Shown piece by piece: positions 48,800-58,325 of a stretch of DNA of 64,000 nucleotides. Every line of letters begins with the position of its first letter. The stretch's first letter is position 1. The notes under the pieces are model-generated. The model searched no databases. It was not told the DNA's origin and saw nothing but the letters and a program-made list of their open reading frames with translations. The stretch spans positions 1,116,001-1,180,000 of the forward strand of contig NC_014506.1 in the NCBI RefSeq assembly GCF_000147355.1, in the 5' to 3' direction. This stretch comes from Sulfurimonas autotrophica DSM 16294. GTDB lineage: Bacteria > Campylobacterota > Campylobacteria > Campylobacterales > Sulfurimonadaceae. The position numbers and the translations under genes were made by a program.

Positions 48800-49762
48800 T
48801 TACTCCCAGTCTAGCAGTCTTTGTTGACCTTCTAGAGCTCTAATTTCAGTAACATCTTGACTAACTTCAATAACACCTTTATAAGTTCCATCATCGTCTC
48901 GTATTGCAAAATAACGAATATGAATAAACTTTTCCTTAAATGTTATCCAAAACTCCGCCTCATCACGTCTGCCTGCTTTAAACTCACGTAAAATCATAAG
49001 AACTTGATCAACAGATTTTGGAGGATGACAAAACTTGACTTCTCGCCCTATTATACCGGCACTTCTAGGAAATACTCTCTTGTCCCCGCGGTTATAAAAA
49101 ATAACGATGTCATTTTCATCTACATAGGTAATATCAACAGGCATAAACTTAAGTAACAAATTAATCTGCTCTGGCAACATATGTCCTTGGTCGAGGTCTA
49201 TACGGTCATCAAGTGAAAAAGGCAAATCTCTTTTTTTAGTATCTTGTGATGGATGAATATAGTCTTCAACAAGTGGAGGATACAGTTCAGGTGCTTCATC
49301 GAACATCCAACCTATTTCAGCATCTCCATCACGCATTTCTCTCCAATCAGCATCATCCAACATATCAAAAGCCCTTGGAAGCAATCGTCCCTCTTCCACT
49401 TGCATAATATGTTCTAAGTTATGAAAAAGATTTTGAAGCACCATATATATAGACGTAATCTCTTTTTGCTCAACCACTATACGAGCTTGTTTTATTATGG
49501 CTCTTATATCATCATGAAAAGCCCACATATTTTGAGATGGAGATGTCCAACCATACTTTTCCAAGTATGGAAAAAGTTGATTCTCTTTTCTTGCAAAATG
49601 TTTTTCAACACGACAAAGAGTTTCAAATTGTTCTCTAAATGCTTCAAAGTTTTCATCTTTATCTATACTATTAATGATAGCCATTAACTCGCGCATAAGC
49701 ATATTTTCTTCCAAATAAACCTTTACAGGATGACCTTGTGGTAAATTATTATAATCACTCAT
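48800..49762 (-). CDS. Hemerythrin-like (HHE) plus PAS domain protein, DUF438-like
   Basis: The 320-residue protein has an N-terminal HHE domain (GHPVKVYLEENMLMRELM, EKHFARKENQLFPYLEKYG, MWAFHDDIRAII, NLFHNLEHIMQVEEGRLLP) whose His/Glu residues can bind a di-iron centre. It also has a C-terminal PAS domain (FMPVDITYVDENDIVIFYN, then YKGVIEVSQDVTEIR). It resembles DUF438 family sensors for oxygen, NO or redox state. There is no kinase domain. Its 3' end abuts the integron edge, and its start faces the helicase gene. Confidence 0.82.
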   Translation of the reverse strand: MSDYNNLPQGHPVKVYLEENMLMRELMAIINSIDKDENFEAFREQFETLCRVEKHFARKENQLFPYLEKYGWTSPSQNMWAFHDDIRAIIKQARIVVEQKEITSIYMVLQNLFHNLEHIMQVEEGRLLPRAFDMLDDADWREMRDGDAEIGWMFDEAPELYPPLVEDYIHPSQDTKKRDLPFSLDDRIDLDQGHMLPEQINLLLKFMPVDITYVDENDIVIFYNRGDKRVFPRSAGIIGREVKFCHPPKSVDQVLMILREFKAGRRDEAEFWITFKEKFIHIRYFAIRDDDGTYKGVIEVSQDVTEIRALEGQQRLLDWE

Positions 49763-49918
49763 ATTTTTCCTATATTTATATTTTCCCGGATTATACTATT
49801 TTATGATTTCTTTTTTTTTGATTTATGATAAGATAAAGGAATGAATTAACATTGTAGCTCTTTCAAGGCAAACATACAGTATAATAAAAAACAAAAATAT
49901 ATAAATATCGGAACAACT

Positions 49919-51166
49919 ATGCCCTTTTCTACACTCAATTTATCTAGCACCTTGCAAAAAACACTTCAAGACAAAGGTTTTAAAAAACCGACACCCATAC
50001 AGGAAAAAGTTATACCTTTAGTGCTAAACAACAAAGATGTCATAGCACAGGCACAAACAGGAAGTGGAAAAAGTGCAAGTTTTGTTCTGCCGCTTTTACA
50101 GCTTTGGAGCCAAAAGCGAGACAACGCAAAAAAAGGAAAAATCAAAATCCTTGTTTTGACGCCTACGCGAGAACTCACGCTTCAAGTGGCAGAGGTTTTT
50201 GAAGAATTCTCAAAAGATTTAGCTAAGAAACCACAAATAGTAAGCCTCATAGGTGGCGAAAGTATAGGTGAGCAACTTTACAATATTCAACAGGGCTGTG
50301 ATGTTTTAGTGGCTACAAGTGGACGTTTTTTAGATGTTTTAAAGAAAAAACAGATGAATTTGTCTCATTTAAATTACCTGGTGCTCGATGAAGCGGATAA
50401 AATGCTAAACTTTGATTTTACTGAAGAGCTTGACCTTGTTTTAGAGTCTTTACCCGCAAAACGACAAAACCTGCTTTTCTCAGCCACATATCCGCCAAAA
50501 ATGCTGGATTTAGTTTCAAAAATCATGAGCAACCCTTTACATGTAACCATAGAGCAAAAACCTACAGTAGAAAACATCAGGCAAAGAGTCATAGAAGTTG
50601 ACAATGAAAAAAGAGGCCCTCTTTTGCGTCATCTGCTCAAAGAACATAAATACAAACGAGTCCTGGTTTTCATGGCAAATAAACGAGCAACCGACAACAT
50701 AGCTGAGAAGTTTAGAAAGTACGGCATCGAAGCAGCCTCGTTTAATGCAGACTTAGAACAAGACATAAGAAATGACACGCTTCAAGCATTTAAAGAAGCA
50801 AAAATAAATGTTCTTTTTGCAACAGATATTGCAGCACGTGGGCTGGACATTGATAACATCGACTGCATCATAAACTACGACCTGCCACGCTCACCTGCTG
50901 ATTATATTCACCGCATAGGACGAACAGCCAGAGCAGGTAAATCCGGTGAAGCAATATCTTTCATAAACCATGAAACACAAGAACATTTTAAACTTATAGA
51001 AAAACGCAGCCATATAAAGCTGACTCGTGAATCGATACAAGGGTTTGAGCTGACAGGTGAAGCACCTAAAAAAGTAAAAGGCCCTGCCCCTGTAAAAGGC
51101 AAAGGAAAAAGCAAAAAAGACAAATTAAGAGAAATTAAGTTAAGAAATGGAGATTTAAAATGCTAG
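49919..51166 (+). CDS. DEAD-box RNA helicase (RhlE-like)
   Basis: This 415-residue helicase has the Q motif (GFKKPTPIQEKVIPL), AQTGSGKSASFVLPLL (I), PTRELTLQV (Ia), VLDEADKML (II), FSATYP (III), FATDIAARGLDI (V) and YIHRIGRTARAG (VI). A lysine-rich tail (PAPVKGKGKSKKDKLREIK) probably binds RNA. It remodels rRNA or mRNA structures, perhaps at low temperature. It overlaps the next gene by seven bases. Confidence 0.92.
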   Translation: MPFSTLNLSSTLQKTLQDKGFKKPTPIQEKVIPLVLNNKDVIAQAQTGSGKSASFVLPLLQLWSQKRDNAKKGKIKILVLTPTRELTLQVAEVFEEFSKDLAKKPQIVSLIGGESIGEQLYNIQQGCDVLVATSGRFLDVLKKKQMNLSHLNYLVLDEADKMLNFDFTEELDLVLESLPAKRQNLLFSATYPPKMLDLVSKIMSNPLHVTIEQKPTVENIRQRVIEVDNEKRGPLLRHLLKEHKYKRVLVFMANKRATDNIAEKFRKYGIEAASFNADLEQDIRNDTLQAFKEAKINVLFATDIAARGLDIDNIDCIINYDLPRSPADYIHRIGRTARAGKSGEAISFINHETQEHFKLIEKRSHIKLTRESIQGFELTGEAPKKVKGPAPVKGKGKSKKDKLREIKLRNGDLKC

Positions 51167-52419
51167 AACAATTTTTACATGCTCAATGGCTTGAACTTAT
51201 CGTCGTTGTCATTGCCGGTTTTTTAATCGGTCTTGAAATCAAAGAGTATAGGATGCATAATGATTCAGCTAAAGAGATAGGAAGTGTCCGAACTTACGCT
51301 TTTATATCTCTAATGAGTTATGTTTTTGCCAAAATCAATATTTATCTCTATCTTGTCGGTTATATCGCAATTATTTCACATTTTATTCTTTTTTATTTTT
51401 TCAAACTTCGAGTAAGACGAACAGGAATTTTACTTTTTCTTCTTACGAGTTTAGTTTATAGTTTTGGAATTGTCGTTATCAAATATAATATTTGGTTTTT
51501 ACTTACTATTTTTGTTGCCATCATATTTATCTCAAATATAAACAGAAAGCTTGAACATTTTTATAGCATCTTTGATGAGAGAGAGATAGAAACATTTGCA
51601 AAACTTTTACTTCTGAGCGGTGTCATTTTACCTATTTTGCCACAAACACAAATTTCCGAATTTATACCAGTATCTTTTTTCAAAGTATGGCTGGCTGTCG
51701 TTGTCGTTTCACTTTTCTCGTATGTTGGATATGTCTTAAAAAAATATGTTTTTAAAGACAAAGGATACTTTTTCACAGGAATACTTGGAGGAATCTATTC
51801 AAGCACTGCAACAACTATTGTGCTTGCAAAAAAATCAGCCACTAATTCTACTCCTTACCTGTTTGCTGCCTCTATTCTTATCGCAACAGCTTTAATGTAT
51901 GTCCGCCTTTTAGGTATTGCATATGCATTCAATTTTCAAATTGCTTCAAATTTAGCACTTCCATTTATAGCATTGACTTTACTTACTGCAGTAATTTCTA
52001 TCTATTTTTACAATAAAGCCAAAAAAACTGCACAACAGGACATTGAAGATTCTGAAGATAAAAATCCATTAGAACTTAGTACAGCATTTCTCTTTGCATT
52101 TTTATTTATTGCAATGGCGACTATCACACACTTTGTATTGAAAAACTATGGAGATTTAGGATTAAACATCCTCTCTTTTATCGTAGGTTTCACAGATATA
52201 GACCCATTTGTACTCTCTATTCTCTCTTCAAAATTTAATGTAACTGTGGAGTCGGCAACAACAGCTATTTTAATAGCGACAGGAAGCAACAATATTCTCA
52301 AAGCATTTTATGCATATATATTTTCAAAAAACTCAGCCGGAAAAATAAGTGCACTTGCACTCATTATTTTAGGAGGATTAACTATTGGTGTCGGATTTAT
52401 ACCTAACTTACTTTTGTAA
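51160..52419 (+). CDS. MgtC/SapB-DUF4010 family membrane protein
   Basis: This 419-residue protein has about eleven membrane helices. The N-terminal segment (VVIAGFLIGLEIKEYRM, IGSVRTYAFISLMSYVF) is MgtC-like with the conserved GLExR-type and RT signatures. The rest (GILGGIYSSTATTIVLAKKS, FTDIDPFVLSILSSKF) is DUF4010. The function is unknown, possibly ion transport. Start inside the end of the helicase gene (coupled). Confidence 0.85.
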   Translation: MLEQFLHAQWLELIVVVIAGFLIGLEIKEYRMHNDSAKEIGSVRTYAFISLMSYVFAKINIYLYLVGYIAIISHFILFYFFKLRVRRTGILLFLLTSLVYSFGIVVIKYNIWFLLTIFVAIIFISNINRKLEHFYSIFDEREIETFAKLLLLSGVILPILPQTQISEFIPVSFFKVWLAVVVVSLFSYVGYVLKKYVFKDKGYFFTGILGGIYSSTATTIVLAKKSATNSTPYLFAASILIATALMYVRLLGIAYAFNFQIASNLALPFIALTLLTAVISIYFYNKAKKTAQQDIEDSEDKNPLELSTAFLFAFLFIAMATITHFVLKNYGDLGLNILSFIVGFTDIDPFVLSILSSKFNVTVESATTAILIATGSNNILKAFYAYIFSKNSAGKISALALIILGGLTIGVGFIPNLLL

Positions 52420-52481
52420 CCAACTCTGGCACTTAATTCCGCTTACGCTATAATTCGCTCAAACAATTAAGGAATTTTTTT

Positions 52482-53084
52482 ATGAGCGAAGAGACTTCAC
52501 AACCGCAAAAAAAATACTATGACAACATTAGTATCGGCAACCGCACAAAGCAACTGGTTTTTTTTGTAGAACAACATGACAAACCTGTACACTTCGAGCT
52601 TTTTCTCAAAGAAAACTCACTTCTCAAAACAGTAGTTACATGTAAAAGTAAAAAAGCAGCTGATACTCTTGGCACCCACCTCAAACAAAAAAATATAAAT
52701 GCCATAGTCATTCACGGAAACCACAGAGCATCTCAAATAGAAGAGGCCTCTGTTGCATTTAACAATGATGAGAGTGCCCTTCTTATCACTACGAGTAAAA
52801 TTTATGAAATGTTAGAGCTTGAAAACATACAAAGGGTAGTAAGTTACGACCTCCCTTTTGAACCGCAGAGTTATTTTGAAACACTTAAAGCTGTGGACGA
52901 AACAGGCGAGTCCATTTTGTTTGTCAGTGCTGAGGATGAAAAGATGCTTGAAACCTTAGAATTTATGATGAAATGCGAGCTTCCTCAAGAAGAATTGGAA
53001 TCTTTTACGCATACACCACTTAAACAAACAAGCCAATCTAAAAATAAAAAACCCCGCCATAAAAAAATGAAAAAAAGAATTTAA
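52482..53084 (+). CDS. Isolated helicase C-domain (RecA2-like) protein
   Basis: This 200-residue protein contains only the second half of a superfamily 2 helicase. VTCKSKKAADTLGTHLKQKN, NAIVIHGNHRASQIEEASVA and ALLITTSKIYEMLELENIQRV, then VVSYDLPFEPQSYFE correspond to motifs IV, V and VI, but the arginine finger HRxGR is replaced. There is no Walker A or DEAD motif. The basic tail NKKPRHKKMKKRI could bind RNA. It cannot hydrolyse ATP alone and may be a regulator of the nearby DEAD-box helicase. It lies three bases before tex. Confidence 0.65.
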   Translation: MSEETSQPQKKYYDNISIGNRTKQLVFFVEQHDKPVHFELFLKENSLLKTVVTCKSKKAADTLGTHLKQKNINAIVIHGNHRASQIEEASVAFNNDESALLITTSKIYEMLELENIQRVVSYDLPFEPQSYFETLKAVDETGESILFVSAEDEKMLETLEFMMKCELPQEELESFTHTPLKQTSQSKNKKPRHKKMKKRI

Positions 53085-53087
53085 CCC

Positions 53088-55184
53088 ATGCAAACACTCA
53101 TTGCCCTGCTCTGCGAAAAGACCAAACTAAAACAAGAACATATAAAAAACATACTCAAGCTTCTCAATGATGGTTCTACCATTCCGTTTATTGCGAGGTA
53201 CCGCAAAGAGATGACAGGAGGAGCTGATGATGAAGTTCTTCGTGATTTTGAGTCAATTTACCTCAGTAGTAAAAAACTACTGGAGAGAAAAACAGAAATT
53301 TCACGTCTTATACAAGAAAGAGCAACACTGACAGAGGCTCTTAAAGTGAGCATACAAAAAGCTGACACACTTAGAGTTCTTGAAGACATATACAGACCTT
53401 TTAAAGAGAAAAAAAACACCAGAGCAACTGCTGCTGCAGCCAATGGGTTGATTCCTCTGGCAAATACTTTGCAAACTGCCAGACTTACTCAGAAAGAATT
53501 TCAGACAGAAGCAAAAAAGTTTCTAAAAAAAGATGTTAACACTGTCGCCGATGCCATTAAAGGCGCTCAGGATATTTTAGCAGAACACTATGCCGAACTT
53601 CCCCGTGAAAGAGAAGCTGTTCGTAATACTATACTGAGATTTGGAAATCTTGAAACTAAAAAAACAAAGACCTTTGACCCTGCGGGCAGTTATAAAAATC
53701 TTGCAGATAAAAGTGAAAAGGTCGCGTACATCCCGTCTCATAGATACTTAGCTATTATGAGAGCCGTAAAAGAAAAAGAACTAAGCGTAAAAATCACTAT
53801 AGACACAGACAGAATTTTTGAAAATATCAAACAATACAAAATTCCAAGCAATGCAAAAAGCAGTTCTGTTTTGCTTTTTGAAGCTTACAAAGACGGTTTT
53901 AAAAGGCTGCTTTATCCTTCTTTGGAGCGAGAAGTACATGCCCAGCTCAAAGAAAAAGCAGACACTTCGGCCATATCTGTTTTTGGAAAAAATTTGAGTC
54001 AGCTTCTTATGAGTAGACCGGTAACCAACAGAGTTATTTTGGGCGTTGACCCGGCATTTGTAAGCGGTTGCAAGCTCGCTGTCATAGATGAAAACGGCAA
54101 CTACCTTGAACATGCCGTAATTTACCCTACGAAACCTAAAGAAGATTACAACTCTTCAAAAAATAAAGTGCTTTTTCTTGCAAAGAAGTATGACATAACA
54201 GGTGTAGCTATAGGCAATGGCACAGCCTCAAGAGAAACACAGGAATTTTTTGCAAGACTCAACTCTGAAGAAAATGCCGATCTTAGTTATACGGTTGTAT
54301 CAGAAGCAGGTGCTTCGGTATACAGTGCCTCCAAGCTGGCACAAGATGAATACCCTGCTTTGGACGTAACTATAAGAGGAGCAATCTCTATAGCACAAAG
54401 GCTGCGTGACCCTATGGCAACTTTTGTAAAAATAGACCCAAAATCTCTTGGTATCGGGCAGTATCAACATGATGTAGACCAAAAACAACTCAAAAAAAGA
54501 TTAGATGACACAACTATGGATATAGTCAACCGTGTAGGAGTAGACATTAACTCGGCATCTGCCCAACTGCTTACACATGTAGCCGGCATCGGTAATACAA
54601 TAGCAAAAAATATAATCAGCTACAGAGATGAGCATGGAAACTTTACAACAAAAAGCCAACTCCTTAACGTAAAAGGTTTGGGAAAAAAAGCGTATGAGCA
54701 GGCAGTTGGTTTTATTCGTATCAAAGGCTCCAAAAATATTTTTGACAATACCGGAATACATCCTGAAAATTATAAAGCGGCTCTATATCTACAAAATATG
54801 AACCTGGATAATTTGGATGTATGTCAAACAGCAAAAGAGTTGGATATTGGAGTACAAACTCTGCAAGATATTATCAAAGAGTTGCAAAAGCCTGGATTTG
54901 ACCCCAGAGAAGATTTACCTGACATTCCTTTTAAAGAAGGTCTTAGCAATATTAAAATGCTCAAAGAGGGAAGTTTTGTTAGTGGTATAGTAAGAAATAT
55001 AGCTGACTTTGGAGCATTTATAGATATTGGCCTTAAAAATGACGGGTTGATTCATATTTCAAAAATGAGTACAAAAAGAGTCAAACACCCATTGGAAATA
55101 TTGACACTCAATCAATATCTGCCACAAATTGAAATTGTTTCGATAGACTACAACAGCGGTAAAATTGGCTTGAGCTTAATTTAG
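53088..55184 (+). CDS. tex: Tex-family S1 RNA-binding transcription accessory protein
   Basis: This 698-residue protein has the Tex layout. The N-terminal helical region has GSTIPFIARYRKEMTGG and LEDIYRPFKEKK. A YqgF RNase H-like domain begins near 320 (VILGVDPAFVSGCKLAVID). Helix-hairpin-helix repeats include SASAQLLTHVAGIGNTIAKN and LLNVKGLGKKAYEQAVGF. A C-terminal S1 domain is ISKMSTKR with VSGIVRNIADFGAFIDIGL. It is a nucleic acid-binding factor of transcription and toxin expression control. Confidence 0.93.
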   Translation: MQTLIALLCEKTKLKQEHIKNILKLLNDGSTIPFIARYRKEMTGGADDEVLRDFESIYLSSKKLLERKTEISRLIQERATLTEALKVSIQKADTLRVLEDIYRPFKEKKNTRATAAAANGLIPLANTLQTARLTQKEFQTEAKKFLKKDVNTVADAIKGAQDILAEHYAELPREREAVRNTILRFGNLETKKTKTFDPAGSYKNLADKSEKVAYIPSHRYLAIMRAVKEKELSVKITIDTDRIFENIKQYKIPSNAKSSSVLLFEAYKDGFKRLLYPSLEREVHAQLKEKADTSAISVFGKNLSQLLMSRPVTNRVILGVDPAFVSGCKLAVIDENGNYLEHAVIYPTKPKEDYNSSKNKVLFLAKKYDITGVAIGNGTASRETQEFFARLNSEENADLSYTVVSEAGASVYSASKLAQDEYPALDVTIRGAISIAQRLRDPMATFVKIDPKSLGIGQYQHDVDQKQLKKRLDDTTMDIVNRVGVDINSASAQLLTHVAGIGNTIAKNIISYRDEHGNFTTKSQLLNVKGLGKKAYEQAVGFIRIKGSKNIFDNTGIHPENYKAALYLQNMNLDNLDVCQTAKELDIGVQTLQDIIKELQKPGFDPREDLPDIPFKEGLSNIKMLKEGSFVSGIVRNIADFGAFIDIGLKNDGLIHISKMSTKRVKHPLEILTLNQYLPQIEIVSIDYNSGKIGLSLI

Positions 55185-55217
55185 GCTCTTTGTAATAAAA
55201 ATACCAAAAGGAAAATA

Positions 55218-56201
55218 ATGCCCTTAGATTTATCGGAATCACTTGTTATAGGAATATCAGCTACTGCGTTATTTGATTTATCCCAAGCAGATAAAATATT
55301 TAAAGAAAAAATTGACAAAGATCCTGAAACAGCGATTGAAGAATATAGAAAATATATGCTCAAAAATGAAGAAAAGCCTTTAGCAGACGGTACAGGTATG
55401 CCTTTGGTAAAAGCACTGCTCAACCTGAATAAGTTCCAAAAAGAAGGTGAAGCGCCTATAGTTGAAGTTATTGTTATGTCGAGAAACAGCCCTGAAACAG
55501 GTTTTAGAGTGCTTAATGAAATAAGAAGAAGAAATTTGCAGATTTCCAGATCAGCATTTACGGCAGGCGAATCCAATGTTGATTATCTTGAAGCTTTTTA
55601 TGTAGATTTGTTTTTAACTACAAATGAGAGTGATGCCCAAAAAGTTATCGACAGCAATGTATGTGCCGCAGCAATTGTTAAAGCTCCGCCCAAAGCAGTT
55701 AAACATTTAGATGAAGACCAGGTGCGTTTTGCTTTTGATGCTGATGCCGTGATATTTAATGAAGAGAGTGAAATTGTCAATCAAACAGAAGGCCTCTCGA
55801 CATTTCATGCCAATGAAGACAATAAGCAAGACACACCATTAGCAAGTGGACCTCATGCAAATTTATTGATTAAATTATCGAAAATGCAAGAGCGTTTACC
55901 CGGTCGTATTGAACTTTCGCCTGTTAAGCTGGCAATAATGACGGCAAGAAACAGCCCTGCTGAAATGAGAGTCATCAAAACACTCAGAGATTGGAATGTT
56001 TATGTTGATGAGGCCTTTTTTCTTGGAGGGCTGGAAAAAAGCAGATTTTTAAAAGCTTTTAAGCCACATATATTTTTTGATGACCAAGATTCGCATTTAG
56101 ACCCTGCAGCAGCAGATATTCCATCTGCTAAAGTTCTTTACCCAAGCAGTTCGCCCTTAACTGAGTTGATAAAAAATAAAAAAGGAAAAAAAAGTGATTA
56201 G
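55218..56201 (+). CDS. 5'-nucleotidase, cytosolic type I family
   Basis: The 327-residue protein shows LVIGISATALFDLSQADKIF (the first motif with aspartate), VIVMSRNSPETGFRVLNEI and its repeat-like partner VKLAIMTARNSPAEMRVIKT, and LTTNESDAQKVIDSN, all typical of NT5C type I 5'-nucleotidases. It would dephosphorylate nucleoside monophosphates in the cytoplasm. Its stop overlaps the next start by eight bases. Confidence 0.85.
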   Translation: MPLDLSESLVIGISATALFDLSQADKIFKEKIDKDPETAIEEYRKYMLKNEEKPLADGTGMPLVKALLNLNKFQKEGEAPIVEVIVMSRNSPETGFRVLNEIRRRNLQISRSAFTAGESNVDYLEAFYVDLFLTTNESDAQKVIDSNVCAAAIVKAPPKAVKHLDEDQVRFAFDADAVIFNEESEIVNQTEGLSTFHANEDNKQDTPLASGPHANLLIKLSKMQERLPGRIELSPVKLAIMTARNSPAEMRVIKTLRDWNVYVDEAFFLGGLEKSRFLKAFKPHIFFDDQDSHLDPAAADIPSAKVLYPSSSPLTELIKNKKGKKSD

Positions 56202-56439
56202 CTGCCAGCTATATGATTATATAGAGATAGCCTGTATGTACCGCTATCCTGTCAAACTAACGATGAAGTCGGGCACTGTTGTTGAAGCAAAAGCACTTGA
56301 CACCGCTCGTAATGAAAATCATCAGGAATGTATCAAAGTAAAGATCGATAACAATGAAAAATTGATTGTACTTGATGAAATCGCCACACTTGAAGCTTCT
56401 GTTAAAAACCCGCATTTTCAAATTGTCTCCTTAATCTAA
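56194..56439 (+). CDS. Rof-like Rho-binding antiterminator
   Basis: This 81-residue protein starts at GTG 56194 behind AAAGGA and overlaps the nucleotidase end. The sequence CQLYDYIEIACMYRYPVKLT, then KSGTVVEAKALDTARNEN and DNNEKLIVLDEIATLEAS follows the Rof/RNase P-like small Sm fold (CDxYDxLELAC). In E. coli, Rof binds Rho and inhibits termination. The function here is inferred from this resemblance. Confidence 0.75.
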   Translation: MISCQLYDYIEIACMYRYPVKLTMKSGTVVEAKALDTARNENHQECIKVKIDNNEKLIVLDEIATLEASVKNPHFQIVSLI

Positions 56440-56450
56440 AATTAATAAAT

Positions 56451-56519
56451 TTGACTTTTTTAAAAATTTTAGTTAAAATGCCTACAAGTTGAGTCACTTA
56501 TAGTAAAGTGACTTAACTT
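56451..56519 (+). promoter_or_regulatory. Promoter and 5' stem-loop of the AmmeMemoRadiSam operon
   Basis: TTGACT (56451-56456), a 17-base spacer and TAAAAT (56474-56479) predict a start near 56486. Exactly there begins a long stem AAGTTGAGTCACTT / AAGTGACTTAACTT (56486-56519, one mismatch), so the mRNA would begin with a hairpin, followed by the ribosome site CAGGAG. No T-run follows, so it is a leader stem rather than a normal terminator. Confidence 0.65.
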
Positions 56520-56531
56520 CAGGAGACTAAA

Positions 56532-57524
56532 ATGAATTATTATGAAACAATACCAGAAAAAGAAAAAATTAAATGTTTATTATGTCAGCATTACTGTCAA
56601 ATGAAAGAGGGGCAAGTGGGTGTATGCGGAGTCAATAAAAATGAAAATGGGGAACTCAAAACTCTTGTTTACGGGCATCCGAGTACTATAAATCTTGACC
56701 CTGTTGAGAAAAAACCGATATATCATCTGCTGCCGGGCACTACTGCCCTTTCCTTTGGAACAGTCGGGTGTAATTTCAAATGTCCGTTTTGCCAAAACTG
56801 GCAGATTTCGCAAGAGCATACAGTAGATACCAGTATAGAAGTATCCCCTGAAAAAATGGTCGATTTAGCTATAGAAAATGGAGCTTCTTCCATTGCCTAT
56901 ACCTATAATGAACCTACTATATTTTACCCTTATGCTAAAGACATCGGTGTCATAGCAAGACAAAAAGGGCTGAAAAATATTTTTGTCACGAACGGATTTG
57001 AAACACCGGAAGTTGTTAAAGATATGGCTTCATGGCTTGATGCTGCCAATGTAGACCTTAAAAGCTGGGATGACGCTTATTACAAAAAAGTGTTAAAAGG
57101 TGGACTAGAGGCCGTAAAAGATACCTTGCGAGGCATGGTAAAAGAGGGCATTTGGGTAGAAGTAACCACTCTTTTAATAGAAGGTGACAATGATAGTGAC
57201 AAAGACTTGGAAGAAATGGCATCATTTATAGCCAATGAGCTTGGCATACATGTACCATGGCATTTAAGCGCTTTTCATCCTGATTATAAAATGCAGGACC
57301 ATGAATATACAAAACTGCAAACGTTGCAGCGTGCCAGCGACATAGCAAAAAAAGCAGGTTTATTATATGTTTATATGGGTAATGTTCCTGTTCACGGGGA
57401 CACATATTGTCCCGATTGTGGAACTTTACTTATAGATAGGACCGGTTATTCGGTTACGAAAAATGCTCTTGTTGATGGACATTGTCCAAAATGTAACAGA
57501 GCTATAGAAGGAGTATGGAAATGA
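56532..57524 (+). CDS. amrS: AmmeMemoRadiSam system radical SAM enzyme
   Basis: The 330-residue radical SAM protein contains GCNFKCPFCQNW (CxxxCxxC) and the family pattern CLLCQHYCQMKEGQVGVCGV at the N-terminus. It also has IAYTYNEPTIFY, DLKSWDDAYYKKVLKGG, PWHLSAFHPDY and a C-terminal zinc-type site YCPDCGTLL...CPKCNRAI. It belongs to the conserved three-part system with Memo and AMMECR1 proteins, whose role is not settled. The Memo-like partner follows with a four-base overlap. The AMMECR1 gene is not in the window. Confidence 0.92.
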   Translation: MNYYETIPEKEKIKCLLCQHYCQMKEGQVGVCGVNKNENGELKTLVYGHPSTINLDPVEKKPIYHLLPGTTALSFGTVGCNFKCPFCQNWQISQEHTVDTSIEVSPEKMVDLAIENGASSIAYTYNEPTIFYPYAKDIGVIARQKGLKNIFVTNGFETPEVVKDMASWLDAANVDLKSWDDAYYKKVLKGGLEAVKDTLRGMVKEGIWVEVTTLLIEGDNDSDKDLEEMASFIANELGIHVPWHLSAFHPDYKMQDHEYTKLQTLQRASDIAKKAGLLYVYMGNVPVHGDTYCPDCGTLLIDRTGYSVTKNALVDGHCPKCNRAIEGVWK

Positions 57525-58321
57525 GTATAAGAAAAGATGCGGTTGCGGGGCAGTTTTATCCGGCAAGTAAAGAAGAAATAGAAAAAATGTTCAGTCATTA
57601 CAATAAAATAATAGATGAGTCTATAAAAGATGAAGCTATATTAAATTTAAAACCAAGAGCTATTATTGTACCACATGCAGGGTATGTTTATTCTGCATTT
57701 ACGGCGAATATAGCCTTTAGACTGCTCAAAAACTCTCATGCTAAACGTGTAGTAGTTATTGGACCGAGTCATCGAGTTTATTTAAATGGTACGAGTGTTG
57801 CCGAGTATGACAGCTATGAAACACCACTTGGAAATCTCTCCATAGATAAAAAGCTTGCAGATGAATTGATAGAAAAATTTGACTTACATTTTCAAGCAGA
57901 TGCACATTCAGAGCATTCTACAGAAGTACAGATGCCATTTGTAAAAAATTACCTGCCAAATGCTTCTGTTGTAGAGCTTGTTTATGGAAACGAAGACCCG
58001 GTCAATTTAGGAAAAGTCATTAATTATCTTTTAAAAGATGAAGATACTACTGTTGTCATTAGTACGGATTTGAGTCATTATTATGACATAGATAAAGCTA
58101 ATCAGCTTGACAGCATTTGTCTTGAAGCAGTAGCAAAGCTTAACCCGACTGAATTACATCAAGGCTGTGAAGCCTGCGGTAAAATAGGCGTTGAAGCAAT
58201 GCTTATAGCGGCAAAAGAGAACGGACTAAAACCGACACTGCTTGATTATAGAACCAGTGCTGATGCAAGCGGAGACAAATCGCAAGTTGTCGGCTATATG
58301 AGTGCTGCGTTTACAGAGTAA
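57521..58321 (+). CDS. amrB: AmmeMemoRadiSam system protein B (Memo-like)
   Basis: This 266-residue protein has RKDAVAGQFYPASKEEIEKM, IIVPHAGYVYSAFTANIAF, VVVIGPSHRVYLNGT, HSEHSTEVQMPFVKNYLPNA and VVISTDLSHYYD, the conserved His/Cys-rich metal pocket of the Memo family, and GCEACGKIGVEAML. The ATG at 57521 is preferred because GAAGGAG is eight bases upstream. One at 57515 is too close. It is coupled to the radical SAM gene. Confidence 0.92.
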   Translation: MSIRKDAVAGQFYPASKEEIEKMFSHYNKIIDESIKDEAILNLKPRAIIVPHAGYVYSAFTANIAFRLLKNSHAKRVVVIGPSHRVYLNGTSVAEYDSYETPLGNLSIDKKLADELIEKFDLHFQADAHSEHSTEVQMPFVKNYLPNASVVELVYGNEDPVNLGKVINYLLKDEDTTVVISTDLSHYYDIDKANQLDSICLEAVAKLNPTELHQGCEACGKIGVEAMLIAAKENGLKPTLLDYRTSADASGDKSQVVGYMSAAFTE

Positions 58322-58325
58322 ATTT

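Noticed and set aside
55181-55576. 131-residue minus-strand frame opposite the nucleotidase
   Set aside because: Serine- and isoleucine-rich antisense shadow of the 5'-nucleotidase gene, without ribosome site or family.
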